Below, piece by piece: positions 1 to 6,365 of a stretch of 22,129 nt of DNA (its first letter is position 1; the number at the start of each line of letters is the position of its first letter). This DNA comes from a virus. Position numbers and translations under genes: made by a program. The notes below the pieces were generated by a model that did no database searches, was not told the DNA's origin, and was given only the letters and a program-made list of their open reading frames with translations. Location: positions 1-22,129 of the IMG/VR virus record IMGVR_UViG_3300007276_000345. The stretch is one strand, 5' to 3'.

Positions 1-86
1 ACTTCTAGTTTGCCGCCCCCCTTACATTCTGGACATTCGCTAGAACGCTCCTGCAAGCCGACAACATAATTGCCTATTTTACTCAT
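1..86 (-). CDS. DnaJ-type zinc-finger protein, second copy (partial, runs off left edge)
   Basis: The minus strand from ATG at 86 down to base 1 encodes 28 residues, all identical to the start of the gene at 201-368 (first residues MSKIGNYVVG, then a CPECKGGG zinc knuckle). The DNA of the two copies differs at only two positions in 86, both synonymous third bases (AGT/AGC and GGC/GGA). A Shine-Dalgarno-like AAAAGG lies 7 bases before the ATG (complement of 94-99). The gene continues past the window edge, so its full length is unknown. It is either a real divergent paralogue or the result of an assembly joining two strain variants. The silent pattern of the differences favours real coding sequence. 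Confidence 0.6.
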   Translation of the reverse strand, partial: MSKIGNYVVGLQERSSECPECKGGGKLE

Positions 87-286
87 GATATTTCCTTTTC
101 TTTGCTAGATGTCTTAGGGTAACATTTCTTATTTTACCCATTGACCCAATACATAATAAATGTTACCTGTTAGTCCTAGCAAAGAAAAGGACTTATTATT
201 ATGAGCAAAATAGGAAATTATGTTGTCGGCTTGCAGGAGCGTTCTAGCGAATGTCCAGAATGTAAGGGGGGCGGCAAACTAGAAGT
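1..286. repeat. large imperfect inverted repeat spanning two divergent gene starts
   Basis: Arms 1-86 and 201-286 are reverse complements with two mismatches. The symmetry continues inward, with small spacing shifts: 94-108 pairs with 176-190 (15 of 15, CTAGCAAAGAAAAGG on the gene-sense side), and 119-127 pairs with 158-166 (9 of 9, AAATGTTAC). The duplication therefore includes the leader, ribosome binding site and first 28 codons of both genes. Only about 30 bases in the middle (128-157) lack clear symmetry. I found no convincing sigma70 promoter there, although a TTGACC lies at 141-146. Confidence 0.85.
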
Positions 287-368
287 CACTGTGGAAGTTG
301 ATTCTTTCCGCGATATAGATTGCGATATGTGCAATGGAACTGGTAAATTGGAGGAAGACGATGAGTGA
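201..368 (+). CDS. small DnaJ-type zinc-finger protein (55 aa)
   Basis: This 55-residue acidic protein has two knuckles of the CxxCxGxG kind that make up the DnaJ central zinc domain: CPECKGGG at residues 18-25 and CDMCNGTG at 41-48. Together the four cysteines (18, 21, 41, 44) could hold one zinc ion. There is no J domain or any other part of DnaJ, so it is not a full co-chaperone. A free zinc-binding adaptor that touches a host or phage protein is possible, but that is inference. An AAAAGGA ribosome binding site lies 9 bases before the ATG. It is first in the rightward operon, and its last codons overlap the next small ORF. A second copy of its start faces the other way at 1-86. Confidence 0.8.
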   Translation: MSKIGNYVVGLQERSSECPECKGGGKLEVTVEVDSFRDIDCDMCNGTGKLEEDDE

Positions 369-429
369 GCGCGACATGGATAAGTTATTAGACGAGGTAT
401 TTGCAAAAGTATTTGGGGAGCTATGGTGA
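361..429 (+). CDS. 22-residue peptide, unknown
   Basis: A short ORF (MSERDMDKLLDEVFAKVFGELW) starts at ATG 361 inside the end of the zinc-finger gene. GGAGG at 350-354 is 6 bases upstream, an excellent ribosome binding site. Its TGA stop (427-429) overlaps the ATG of the next gene as TGATG, a typical translational coupling junction. The peptide is predicted to form one amphipathic helix. It could be a real microprotein or a leader whose translation feeds ribosomes to the helix-turn-helix gene. No homologue is recognised. Confidence 0.5.
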   Translation: MSERDMDKLLDEVFAKVFGELW

Positions 430-761
430 TGGCTAAATGGGATTTAGGAAAACTAAAGGTTAGTGATGATGCAGGAAGCGTAAGTGACCGACCTACATTC
501 CGGTACTTGCTTGATCGATTAGGCGAGGTAAAGACACAGCCCGACTTAGAGGACTTAAAGGACGAGGTTCAAGGGTATTTGCCTCTGGATCAGTACGAAG
601 AGAATTACGATGTCCATTCTGCCATTAACGATGTTAAGCGTGATTACGTCAACAGGGCTATTGCAAAGAGCAAGAACCTAAATAACGCGGCTAATCTGTT
701 GGGCTTGAAAAGTTATCAGGTTCTACAGAATTGGATGTATAAGCTGGACATTGAAAAGTGA
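429..761 (+). CDS. Fis-type helix-turn-helix protein (110 aa)
   Basis: The last 40 residues (about 71-107) read like the DNA-binding domain of Fis and NtrC-type regulators (HTH_8): a helix DYVNRAIAKSKN, then NNAANLLGLKSYQVLQNWM, matching the family pattern of an AA.LLG core followed by a recognition helix. The first 60 residues are charged and not recognised; there is no sigma54 AAA domain. It probably binds DNA as a small phage regulator. I start it at ATG 429 rather than ATG 423 because the GGGGAG at 415-420 is 8 bases from 429 but only 2 from 423. Its end overlaps the hydrolase gene as GTGA. Confidence 0.75.
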   Translation: MAKWDLGKLKVSDDAGSVSDRPTFRYLLDRLGEVKTQPDLEDLKDEVQGYLPLDQYEENYDVHSAINDVKRDYVNRAIAKSKNLNNAANLLGLKSYQVLQNWMYKLDIEK

Positions 762-1180
762 TAGCAGCAGCGGCGTGCCTTAGTCTCGCTTTGTATCATG
801 AGGCACGCGGGGAACCCTATGTTGGTCAGTTGATGGTGGCTAAGGTGATTGTTAATCGCATGGAGTCACCGCGCTGGCCTTCTTCTATGTGCAATGTTAT
901 TACGCAAGATCGTCAGTTTTCGTTCTATCGCAAGGGCAAAACCCAGAAACCTAGAGATGAAATAGCTTGGGCCAAGGCTCAAGCGCTTGCGGTTAAGATT
1001 ATAAATAACCCTGACATCTTGCCTTATACCGATGCAGATCACTATCATACGGTAAATGTTAGGCCCGTGTGGCGTGGGAAGCTCTACAGAATTGTTCGTG
1101 TTGGACGGCATATCTTTTACAGTTATAAAAGAACAAAACCTGTGATGGTCAGCATTAGGCCGAAACTACGGGAGGATTAA
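758..1180 (+). CDS. SleB-type cell-wall hydrolase (probable endolysin)
   Basis: The 140-residue protein matches the Hydrolase_2/SleB family of peptidoglycan lytic enzymes. The ALYHEARGEP signature is at residues 11-20, where the first glutamate (Glu15) corresponds to the proposed catalytic acid. It is followed by the family's GQLMVAKVIVNR helix (23-34) and a QFSFY segment (53-57). The domain starts almost at the first residue, so no signal peptide or cell-wall-binding domain is present. Export would need a holin, which I do not see, or the enzyme acts in lysis after membrane damage. It starts at GTG 758, overlapping the previous stop, with no strong ribosome binding site, so coupled translation is likely. 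This is the only lysis-type gene in the window. Confidence 0.85.
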   Translation: MIAAAACLSLALYHEARGEPYVGQLMVAKVIVNRMESPRWPSSMCNVITQDRQFSFYRKGKTQKPRDEIAWAKAQALAVKIINNPDILPYTDADHYHTVNVRPVWRGKLYRIVRVGRHIFYSYKRTKPVMVSIRPKLRED

Positions 1181-1184
1181 GCTA

Positions 1185-1412
1185 ATGGCTTTGAACAAAG
1201 AACGATTAAGTCCAGAAAGAATAGAGGTAATTATTTCGGGTGTCTTGCAAGAGATGCCCGAAAGTTTTTCTATGCCTGAGATGCGAAACTTAGTAGTTGA
1301 ACTTTTGTTCGGGTTAGGTTTGCATCCGAATGATCTGCCGTTTTTCATGATGATGGTTGTTGACGCTTACATGGGAGACAGACATATTGACAAAGCCAGA
1401 GAAGGTAATTGA
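1185..1412 (+). CDS. hypothetical protein (75 aa)
   Basis: An unrecognised small protein with a GGGAGGA ribosome binding site at 1170-1176, 8 bases before ATG 1185. It is predicted to be mostly helical. A charged first half is followed by a hydrophobic LVVELLFGLGLHP segment and a DLPFFMMMVVDAYMG segment (about residues 34-65). The hydrophobic stretches are short and interrupted, so it is more likely a small helical soluble or membrane-surface protein than a classic two-span holin. Because it directly follows the hydrolase gene, a role in lysis should be kept in mind, but nothing in the sequence proves it. Confidence 0.65.
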   Translation: MALNKERLSPERIEVIISGVLQEMPESFSMPEMRNLVVELLFGLGLHPNDLPFFMMMVVDAYMGDRHIDKAREGN

Positions 1413-1461
1413 TTTGTTCGGGTTATCATGATATGTTTCGTTTGAGTTTAGGAGATTTTGC

Positions 1462-2637
1462 ATGAGTACAGTACGACAGCCAATTTTTAATCCACCGCCC
1501 GGATTTCAACAAGTTTCAACTACTGAGTTTCAGCAGCCTATGCAACAACCTAGAGGTCTGGGTTCAATGGGACAACCTACGCAACAACCAATGGTAGTTC
1601 CTTCGATGGGTGGTCAACCGATTCCACGCGCATCATCTACCAACACTACTATGGCCTCTGATATTACGGGAATGATGCAGCAGCCTATGCAACAGCCCAT
1701 GCGACAGCCTCTTTTTGAGATGATGCAGACTGCGCAACAAACTATGGGCCAACCTCGTGAAGGCACAGCACAACAGCCCATGCGACAGCCCATGAATATT
1801 ATGGGTCAGCCCATGCAACAACCTCAGCCATACAAAACTCCTTCACTTAACGATCAACCTCAAGCCAATGCTCAACGGAGATTAAGAGATTTATTAGAAA
1901 GCGGAGTTTTTGGAGGTGGAAGAAGTACCCCTAATATTCCTAGAATTGGGGGGGTTAACCCTCCTCCTACTCCTTCTTCCAGAACAGGTATTCGCGGAGA
2001 CGGAAGGTCTGCTAATGACCTACAGCGTATGTTAAATCGCCAAACTGTAGCCAAGGATGAAGTCGCTGGTGTTAAGGCCGATATACAATCTTTAGAGCGT
2101 GACAGAGCAATAAACAGGATGGCTAGACAGATGGCAAATAATCAGCCTCAGCGTCCTACGGCTCCAGTTCAAGCCCCGCCAGAGCGTGATTTACCAAGGC
2201 CACCTAATCCTTTTTTAGACCGGATAAGGCAAGCAGACGTACAACCACAGTTAGGTATGGGCATAGGTGCTGCTAGTCCTGATGGTATGGAGCCAAGGGG
2301 CCAACTTCCCTTTTCAGGGGGTTTAGGGCCAAACATCAATAACATGGGTAGCCCGAATGGAATTATGGGTGGTTTTAATCCTATGCAGCAGCCACAGCAA
2401 TTTGCAGGCGGCTATGGTCAACAGCCACAGCAAACGCCTTATCAACAGTATGGATTAAGTGGTGGTGGATACCAGCAAAACCCGTATCAGGCGGCTCAAC
2501 CGCAACCACAGCAATATGGTGGTTACGGCCCGAACCAGAGTTACGGGGGATACGGAGGATCACAAGGGGTTCCTAATCCGTATGCGCCACAACAGGTAGG
2601 CCAAATGGCAAGCCAAATAGCGCAACCTATGTATTAA
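1462..2637 (+). CDS. Q/P/M/G-rich low-complexity protein (391 aa)
   Basis: Residues about 12-130 are built from irregular repeats of QQPM, RQPM and GQPM. The middle has two short charged helical stretches: one near residue 136 (QRRLRDLLESGVF), and one from about 183 to 228. The last 100 residues are rich in glutamine, tyrosine and glycine (YGQQPQQTPYQQYG-like). The whole protein is likely disordered, resembling prion-like or sticky low-complexity proteins. TAGGAG at 1449-1454 precedes ATG 1462. It is the last gene of the rightward operon, and its end overlaps a convergent gene by 11 bases. Disordered Q/P-rich proteins occur in phage virions, but I do not recognise the family and give no function. 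Confidence 0.8.
   Translation: MSTVRQPIFNPPPGFQQVSTTEFQQPMQQPRGLGSMGQPTQQPMVVPSMGGQPIPRASSTNTTMASDITGMMQQPMQQPMRQPLFEMMQTAQQTMGQPREGTAQQPMRQPMNIMGQPMQQPQPYKTPSLNDQPQANAQRRLRDLLESGVFGGGRSTPNIPRIGGVNPPPTPSSRTGIRGDGRSANDLQRMLNRQTVAKDEVAGVKADIQSLERDRAINRMARQMANNQPQRPTAPVQAPPERDLPRPPNPFLDRIRQADVQPQLGMGIGAASPDGMEPRGQLPFSGGLGPNINNMGSPNGIMGGFNPMQQPQQFAGGYGQQPQQTPYQQYGLSGGGYQQNPYQAAQPQPQQYGGYGPNQSYGGYGGSQGVPNPYAPQQVGQMASQIAQPMY
1690..1790 (+). repeat. 20-bp direct repeat within the QQPM region
   Basis: CAACAGCCCATGCGACAGCC occurs exactly at 1690-1709 and 1771-1790, both in the same reading frame (…QQPMRQP…). Shorter partial copies (CAGCCTATGCAACA and similar) lie around them. This is consistent with growth of the repeat by slippage or unequal recombination. 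Confidence 0.85.
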
Positions 2638-2920
2638 GACATTCTTTTATTGGCAGATTATAGAAGTATTGTATCTGTATAATAGAATTCTTACTTTTAC
2701 CCAGACTTTGAGCTATATCATTTTGCGTCCAACCTTTACGCAACATTTTGTTTACTAACTTAGCCTGTTTTGTTAGGGCAATTTTTTTATCTTTTTTCTT
2801 AAAATCATTTAATGCCCACCTGTTTTTGTTTATTTCGCGAAACCTTACGTTTTCCAACTCGTCTTTTTTTATTTGTGCTTGAAAAAGTTTAGCGTAAGTT
2901 TCTTCATATTGAGTATTCAT
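2627..2920 (-). CDS. helix-turn-helix-like small protein (97 aa)
   Basis: A basic, helical protein. Residues about 57-84 (KMLRKGWTQNDIAQSLGKSK and the following NSIIQIQYF) fit a helix-turn-helix in which the second helix is NDIAQSLG and the third starts at SKNSIIQIQ, as in sigma70 region-4-like or Trp-repressor-like folds. The first half is lysine-rich and could add DNA contact. Its ATG overlaps the stop of the upstream 60-residue gene as ATGA, so the two are translated together. The 3' end overlaps the convergent Q-rich gene by 11 bases. It may be a small regulator of the early region; the target is unknown. Confidence 0.65.
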   Translation of the reverse strand: MNTQYEETYAKLFQAQIKKDELENVRFREINKNRWALNDFKKKDKKIALTKQAKLVNKMLRKGWTQNDIAQSLGKSKNSIIQIQYFYNLPIKECLNT

Positions 2921-3099
2921 ATTAGTTTTCCCGCCCCTCTTAAATTTTCAACAAAATTAGTTAGCTCCTGACGAGCCTCAAAGAAATCATTCTCTGCTCT
3001 AGGATTACCTTTTGTCCAACGCTCTTCTTGAAAGCGATCAACTTGTTGTCTTAAAAATTTTAATTGTGACAGTTGAAACGGCGTTAATTCATCATCCAT
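2917..3099 (-). CDS. hypothetical protein (60 aa)
   Basis: A short charged, helical protein of unknown function, with a heptad-like run LSQLKFLRQQVDRFQEE (residues about 10-26). A perfect AGGAGG (complement of 3106-3111) lies 6 bases before the ATG at 3099. It is first in a two-gene unit with the helix-turn-helix gene. A candidate promoter carrying the phage's CCCACTT box lies just upstream, at 3124-3153. Confidence 0.7.
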   Translation of the reverse strand: MDDELTPFQLSQLKFLRQQVDRFQEERWTKGNPRAENDFFEARQELTNFVENLRGAGKLI

Positions 3100-3123
3100 T
3101 TTATTCCTCCTATTAATATGGTA

Positions 3124-3153
3124 TTATTACCACATACTCCCACTTAGTGTCAA
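3124..3153 (-). promoter_or_regulatory. candidate leftward promoter with CCCACTT box
   Basis: On the minus strand a perfect TTGACA (-35) lies at 3153-3148, overlapping the stop codon of the primase gene. TAATAAT at 3129-3123 is 18-19 bases further on and is an imperfect -10 with a long spacer. The octamer AAGTGGGA (plus strand TCCCACTT, 3138-3145) sits inside the spacer, where a bound repressor would block polymerase. The same octamer occurs at the 10.7 kb divergent promoters. The promoter would serve the 60- and 97-residue genes. Confidence 0.55.
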
Positions 3154-5348
3154 ATGTTATCTCTACCTGTTTGACGCTCGTATTCGCCACGAGAGAATGG
3201 CCCGTCCATAGTTCCGAGCCATCTTTCTGATCCTCCTGTGGTCATTGTGTACTTGCGAATTAAACCAAGTCTACATGCCTCTGTTATTGCGTCTCCCATA
3301 GTTGATGATTTTCCTGCGTTCTTGAGATAGATAACGCATGGCTCACCAGAGTTTGATTCTTTCACAGCATTGTATAATCCATCGCTTCCACCATGAGCGA
3401 CTGCACGACATTCGTCGTCACGCATACGCACAAATACTGCAATATGTTGCAGGCGATCACGAATTGTGGAGGACATAGGTAATGAGCGAATATCCATAGA
3501 GCGATCTTCTAACAATCCTGTGTCTGGGTTACGAATGAAGTGCCTAATCTCACGATTAGCTGGCCCGTTTGATTTAACAACCGCACCATCGAATACAGCG
3601 TTCCTTGCGTAATCCAATTGCAGATCACGACACCGCTGACGCCCTGTGCCTTCATCTACAGACCAGACGGCAAACGCAGAGCGCACGCCATCAACAATAG
3701 CAGATGTACCGCGAATAAGATTACGCGCCTGTTCTGGAGTTGTGACGGGATCGTTATCTCTAATCTTTGCCATGTGGTGATTGACCATGACAGTAGCGCC
3801 TGTTTCGGTTGCCATCTGTGCTAGTAGGCTCATAAACGCGGCACCCGCCGCTGGATCAGCGTTTACATCTGCGTGAACAAACGATGCCATAGGATCAATT
3901 ATGATCAGCTTTAACGTGTTCATTTCTAGCATCTGATCGTATATGCGAGAGAACTCTTCGCCCATTAAGTACGAGTTATCAAATTTCTGCATGATAGGAA
4001 ATACACCGCCGAGGTTTGGCAATGGTAGAATACGCAGTTTATGCTCATAGCTTTCGCGGTATTTACTAGGATCAAGCCTAGAGATACGCCTGTGCATTTC
4101 GTCTTTGTCATCTTCCGCAGTGATTAGGATTACGTCACCATGCTCTGCAACTAGACCACCGAACGAGCTTTGCATTGATGCGCCAGATGCTACCTTCATG
4201 GCAAGATCGAGTGTCATCATGCCTTTACCACTATCACCCGCCGCTGCAAAAACACATGGCACGCCAAGAGGTATTGTATCGCCAATAAGAAACTTCTGTT
4301 CTGGAGCTTTACCAACAAAGTATTTGTCGATCAAAAGCGTATCATCTAGCAGAGATATTTGCTTTTTAATTTTGTTTTCGTTCGACTTAATCATCTTATC
4401 AATGTCAAAATCTTCGTCTACAGCGTCAGCCGCATCCCATTTATCTGACTTTGTTGATGGTATCTTTAACATCAAAGTTGATTTGACGCCTGCCTGCTTG
4501 GCTTGAGCTTCAACAATTTGTGCCAGTTTCTTCCCAGCTTCATCATTGTCAGGCCACAGTATAAGTTCTTTGCCTGATAGCGGAGTAAAGTCAAACTTGT
4601 AAGCTGTGTTCTCAGAGAGCATCCCTGCACCGCCAATAGTGCATGTTGCTACATATCCTAGCTCATTAAGAGCGTCAGCGCATTTTTCGCCTTCAACCCA
4701 TATAACTTTGTCAGCTTCTAAAATGTTCGGGATATTATACAATGGCCTTGGCTCTGGTATTCCTTGCCTACCATTCATGAACTGACGGAATTGTTTCTTA
4801 GGTTTGCCAGAGCTATCCCTAACAATTCCTCCAGTTGTATCCTGTTCGTAGTATTTTCTTACCGAAACTAGAACTACGCCATTGCTGTCAGTATATATGT
4901 ATTCGCTTTGAAATGGGGTATTCGGGCCGATCTGTACCTTTTGCTCTATAGGCACAACTTTGTCCTGTTCCGGTGTGGGTAAACTGTTCGGCTTAACAAT
5001 GTTTTCTGGAGGTGGAGCGTAGTCTTGTGTAACGTAATCTGAAAGTAAATCTACGGCTTCTTGTACGGACAGACCCCTTCCTTCTTTCAGAATTTTAAGA
5101 ATACCACCAACACCGTCACCTGACTCAAAGTCTTTGCCGTTAAGAAACCAAGGACTGCTTGGATCAATGTTAATTCGTAAAGATTTCCCAGCTTCTCCTC
5201 GCAACGATCCTATGAAGAATTCCTTTCCACGAACCACGCCTTCTGGGTATGTATCTATCAATATTTGCAACTGCACGCTTCTAGGAACATCCCTAGAAAT
5301 ACGGTCTGCAATGTCTTTTGAAGACTTGCCAAAACTTAAAACATTCAT
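3150..5348 (-). CDS. Toprim primase with RecA-like hexameric helicase domain
   Basis: The 732-residue protein joins a primase and a replicative helicase. Residues about 38-90 resemble the N-terminal primase segment (SLRIN...PWFLNGKD...GVGGILKIL) but lack the cysteines of a CHC2 zinc finger. A Toprim domain follows: WVEGEKCADAL (217-227, catalytic Glu219), then LWPDNDEAGK (264-273, metal-binding aspartates 267 and 269). From about 350 a RepA/AAA_25-type RecA fold starts, with Walker A AAGDSGKG (369-376), Walker B LIIIDP (481-486, Asp485) and a VNHH sensor (522-525). Walker A ends in GKG instead of the usual GKT/S, a variant I recall in this group. AGGGG lies 7 bases before ATG 5348. It would unwind and prime phage DNA; no polymerase is in the window. 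Confidence 0.9.
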   Translation of the reverse strand: MNVLSFGKSSKDIADRISRDVPRSVQLQILIDTYPEGVVRGKEFFIGSLRGEAGKSLRINIDPSSPWFLNGKDFESGDGVGGILKILKEGRGLSVQEAVDLLSDYVTQDYAPPPENIVKPNSLPTPEQDKVVPIEQKVQIGPNTPFQSEYIYTDSNGVVLVSVRKYYEQDTTGGIVRDSSGKPKKQFRQFMNGRQGIPEPRPLYNIPNILEADKVIWVEGEKCADALNELGYVATCTIGGAGMLSENTAYKFDFTPLSGKELILWPDNDEAGKKLAQIVEAQAKQAGVKSTLMLKIPSTKSDKWDAADAVDEDFDIDKMIKSNENKIKKQISLLDDTLLIDKYFVGKAPEQKFLIGDTIPLGVPCVFAAAGDSGKGMMTLDLAMKVASGASMQSSFGGLVAEHGDVILITAEDDKDEMHRRISRLDPSKYRESYEHKLRILPLPNLGGVFPIMQKFDNSYLMGEEFSRIYDQMLEMNTLKLIIIDPMASFVHADVNADPAAGAAFMSLLAQMATETGATVMVNHHMAKIRDNDPVTTPEQARNLIRGTSAIVDGVRSAFAVWSVDEGTGRQRCRDLQLDYARNAVFDGAVVKSNGPANREIRHFIRNPDTGLLEDRSMDIRSLPMSSTIRDRLQHIAVFVRMRDDECRAVAHGGSDGLYNAVKESNSGEPCVIYLKNAGKSSTMGDAITEACRLGLIRKYTMTTGGSERWLGTMDGPFSRGEYERQTGRDNI

Positions 5349-5382
5349 TAGTTTACCCCTATCTACCCTGTCCTGCTCGTTT

Positions 5383-5424
5383 AATGTGAGGTGCCGCCGA
5401 CCAAGCGCACCTCACATTTTTTTT
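5383..5424 (+). terminator. strong intrinsic terminator reading rightward
   Basis: A perfect 12-bp stem (AATGTGAGGTGC at 5383-5394 with GCACCTCACATT at 5407-5418) and a 12-base loop are followed by eight T (5417-5424). This is a textbook rho-independent terminator on the plus strand. Every gene within more than 2 kb on either side is on the minus strand. For leftward RNA the stem lies just after the nuclease stop codon and is preceded by A8 with no U-tract after it, so it should not end leftward transcription efficiently. Confidence 0.85.
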
Positions 5425-6205
5425 ATGACTTCCAGCAAGTCTCCCTAAACTCACAAAACTTACACAAAAAGAAATCTTTGCTCTGAGCAATACGCGGTAG
5501 AATGTCACCAGCTTTTGCCGCCGTCAATATGTTTACTGCTTTATCGCTCGCCGCTTGAGCAAGATTACCGTTATACGGCACAAGCTCATAATAAACTTCT
5601 GACGTATTTTTATTTACAACTGTGAACAACGCAGGGTTCTCATGAAGATCCATATAGGTCTGATATAGAGCTAATTGAGTAGCGTAAGTTAGATTTGCTT
5701 TGGTAACACCGTGACGAACAAAAGCTTTAAACTTGCTGTCATTGGCTGATTTGCATTCCCATAGGCTAGGATAATCCATAGCCACAGGCCCATCGCAAAT
5801 AACTCCATCTATGTGTCCTTTGATTTCTCCGTCAGCGATTGAGAAGCCAAACTGCTTTCCGTCCTTATCTTCTGTTCTAAGGTCAAAACCAGCGTCTCTA
5901 AGCCACTTAGCGGTGTAATCCTCAATCTCATGCCCAAACTGAAAGATACGCAATGTGCGTGCCGTAAAGGCTTTGTCTGGGTCAATAGGATAGTTGAGAT
6001 AACGATACTGTATTTTGCGAGAACATTCATCGCCAATACTTGAGGCACCAATGTAGGCGCGTCTTTCTCTCTTTGTCTCGTTCGCAACTATTGCTTGATC
6101 TACTGCTTCCTTAATATGATCCGCTACCGGATCAGTTTTAGAATGGGATTGAAGTAGAGGGCCAAGTGCCTGTTGACTTAAAGTAGGTGTCTTCGAGTTT
6201 TCCAA
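5423..6205 (-). CDS. Cas4-like PD-(D/E)XK exonuclease with Fe-S cysteines
   Basis: A protein of about 260 residues from the RecB/Cas4-like nuclease family. Numbered from the chosen start, GHIDG carries Asp133, and WECKS holds Glu150 and Lys152; these are the D...ExK metal and catalytic residues. Gln177 in YATQLALYQ matches the downstream QxxxY motif. One early cysteine (Cys61, GDECSR) and three late ones (248, 251, 257; CKFCEFRETC) have the spacing of the 4Fe-4S cluster in Cas4 and AddB. It probably resects DNA ends for recombination with the Sak4 and SSB proteins. I start it at TTG 6205, 7 bases after GGAG (complement of 6213-6216). TTG 6211 is also in frame but only 1 base from that site. 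It overlaps the upstream small gene by about 70 bases. Confidence 0.85.
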   Translation of the reverse strand: MENSKTPTLSQQALGPLLQSHSKTDPVADHIKEAVDQAIVANETKRERRAYIGASSIGDECSRKIQYRYLNYPIDPDKAFTARTLRIFQFGHEIEDYTAKWLRDAGFDLRTEDKDGKQFGFSIADGEIKGHIDGVICDGPVAMDYPSLWECKSANDSKFKAFVRHGVTKANLTYATQLALYQTYMDLHENPALFTVVNKNTSEVYYELVPYNGNLAQAASDKAVNILTAAKAGDILPRIAQSKDFFLCKFCEFRETCWKS

Positions 6206-6365
6206 TGTCAATCTCCGCTGCTAGACTTTTTGATTCTTGTATGCCAAATATTAGTGTCTGCACTTGTTCTTCTGAAAGGTCAGAAAATCTTGTATTCCAC
6301 CCAAATTTACTAAGTATGTGGGCCAACTCCTTCATGGGCTTTGGCGCTGTTGGTATATCGTTCAA
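6138..6365 (-). CDS. hypothetical protein (75 aa)
   Basis: A small unrecognised protein that starts at TTG 6365, overlapping the upstream stop as TTGA, with GAGGAG about 8 bases before it. The middle (LSEEQVQTLIFGIQESKSL) is a likely helix pair. The last 22-24 codons overlap the start of the nuclease gene in another frame, a long overlap by the standards of this region. The ribosome binding site and the fact that it fills an otherwise empty 150-base gap support it as real, but it could be shorter-lived or weakly expressed. Confidence 0.6.
   Translation of the reverse strand: MNDIPTAPKPMKELAHILSKFGWNTRFSDLSEEQVQTLIFGIQESKSLAAEIDIGKLEDTYFKSTGTWPSTSIPF

Noticed and set aside
101-109. TTTGCTAGA/CTAGCAAA as a third regulatory motif
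   Set aside because: It occurs near 101, 176 and 8685, but the first two belong to the inverted repeat, so the real number of independent sites is only two.
1-286. Protelomerase site or covalently closed hairpin end
   Set aside because: The centre of the palindrome is poorly symmetric and coding sequence occupies both arms. No protelomerase gene is in the window.
1185-1412. Holin next to the hydrolase
   Set aside because: The hydrophobic stretches are short and interrupted by charged or polar residues; no clear membrane-spanning helix with a flanking charge pattern is present.
1675-1830. CRISPR-like or minisatellite array
   Set aside because: The repeats follow QQPM codons in frame, have irregular spacing and lack unique spacers of constant length.
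4105-4506. Plus-strand 133-codon ORF inside the primase-helicase gene
   Set aside because: It lies wholly opposite the Toprim/RecA-like coding frame, has no good ribosome binding site, and the minus frame carries clear motifs.
5134-5448. Plus-strand 104-codon ORF ending at the terminator hairpin
   Set aside because: It would give the rightward terminator a gene, but it runs through the hairpin and 24 bases beyond the T-run, so the terminator would cut it. It also opposes a solid coding frame and has no recognisable features.
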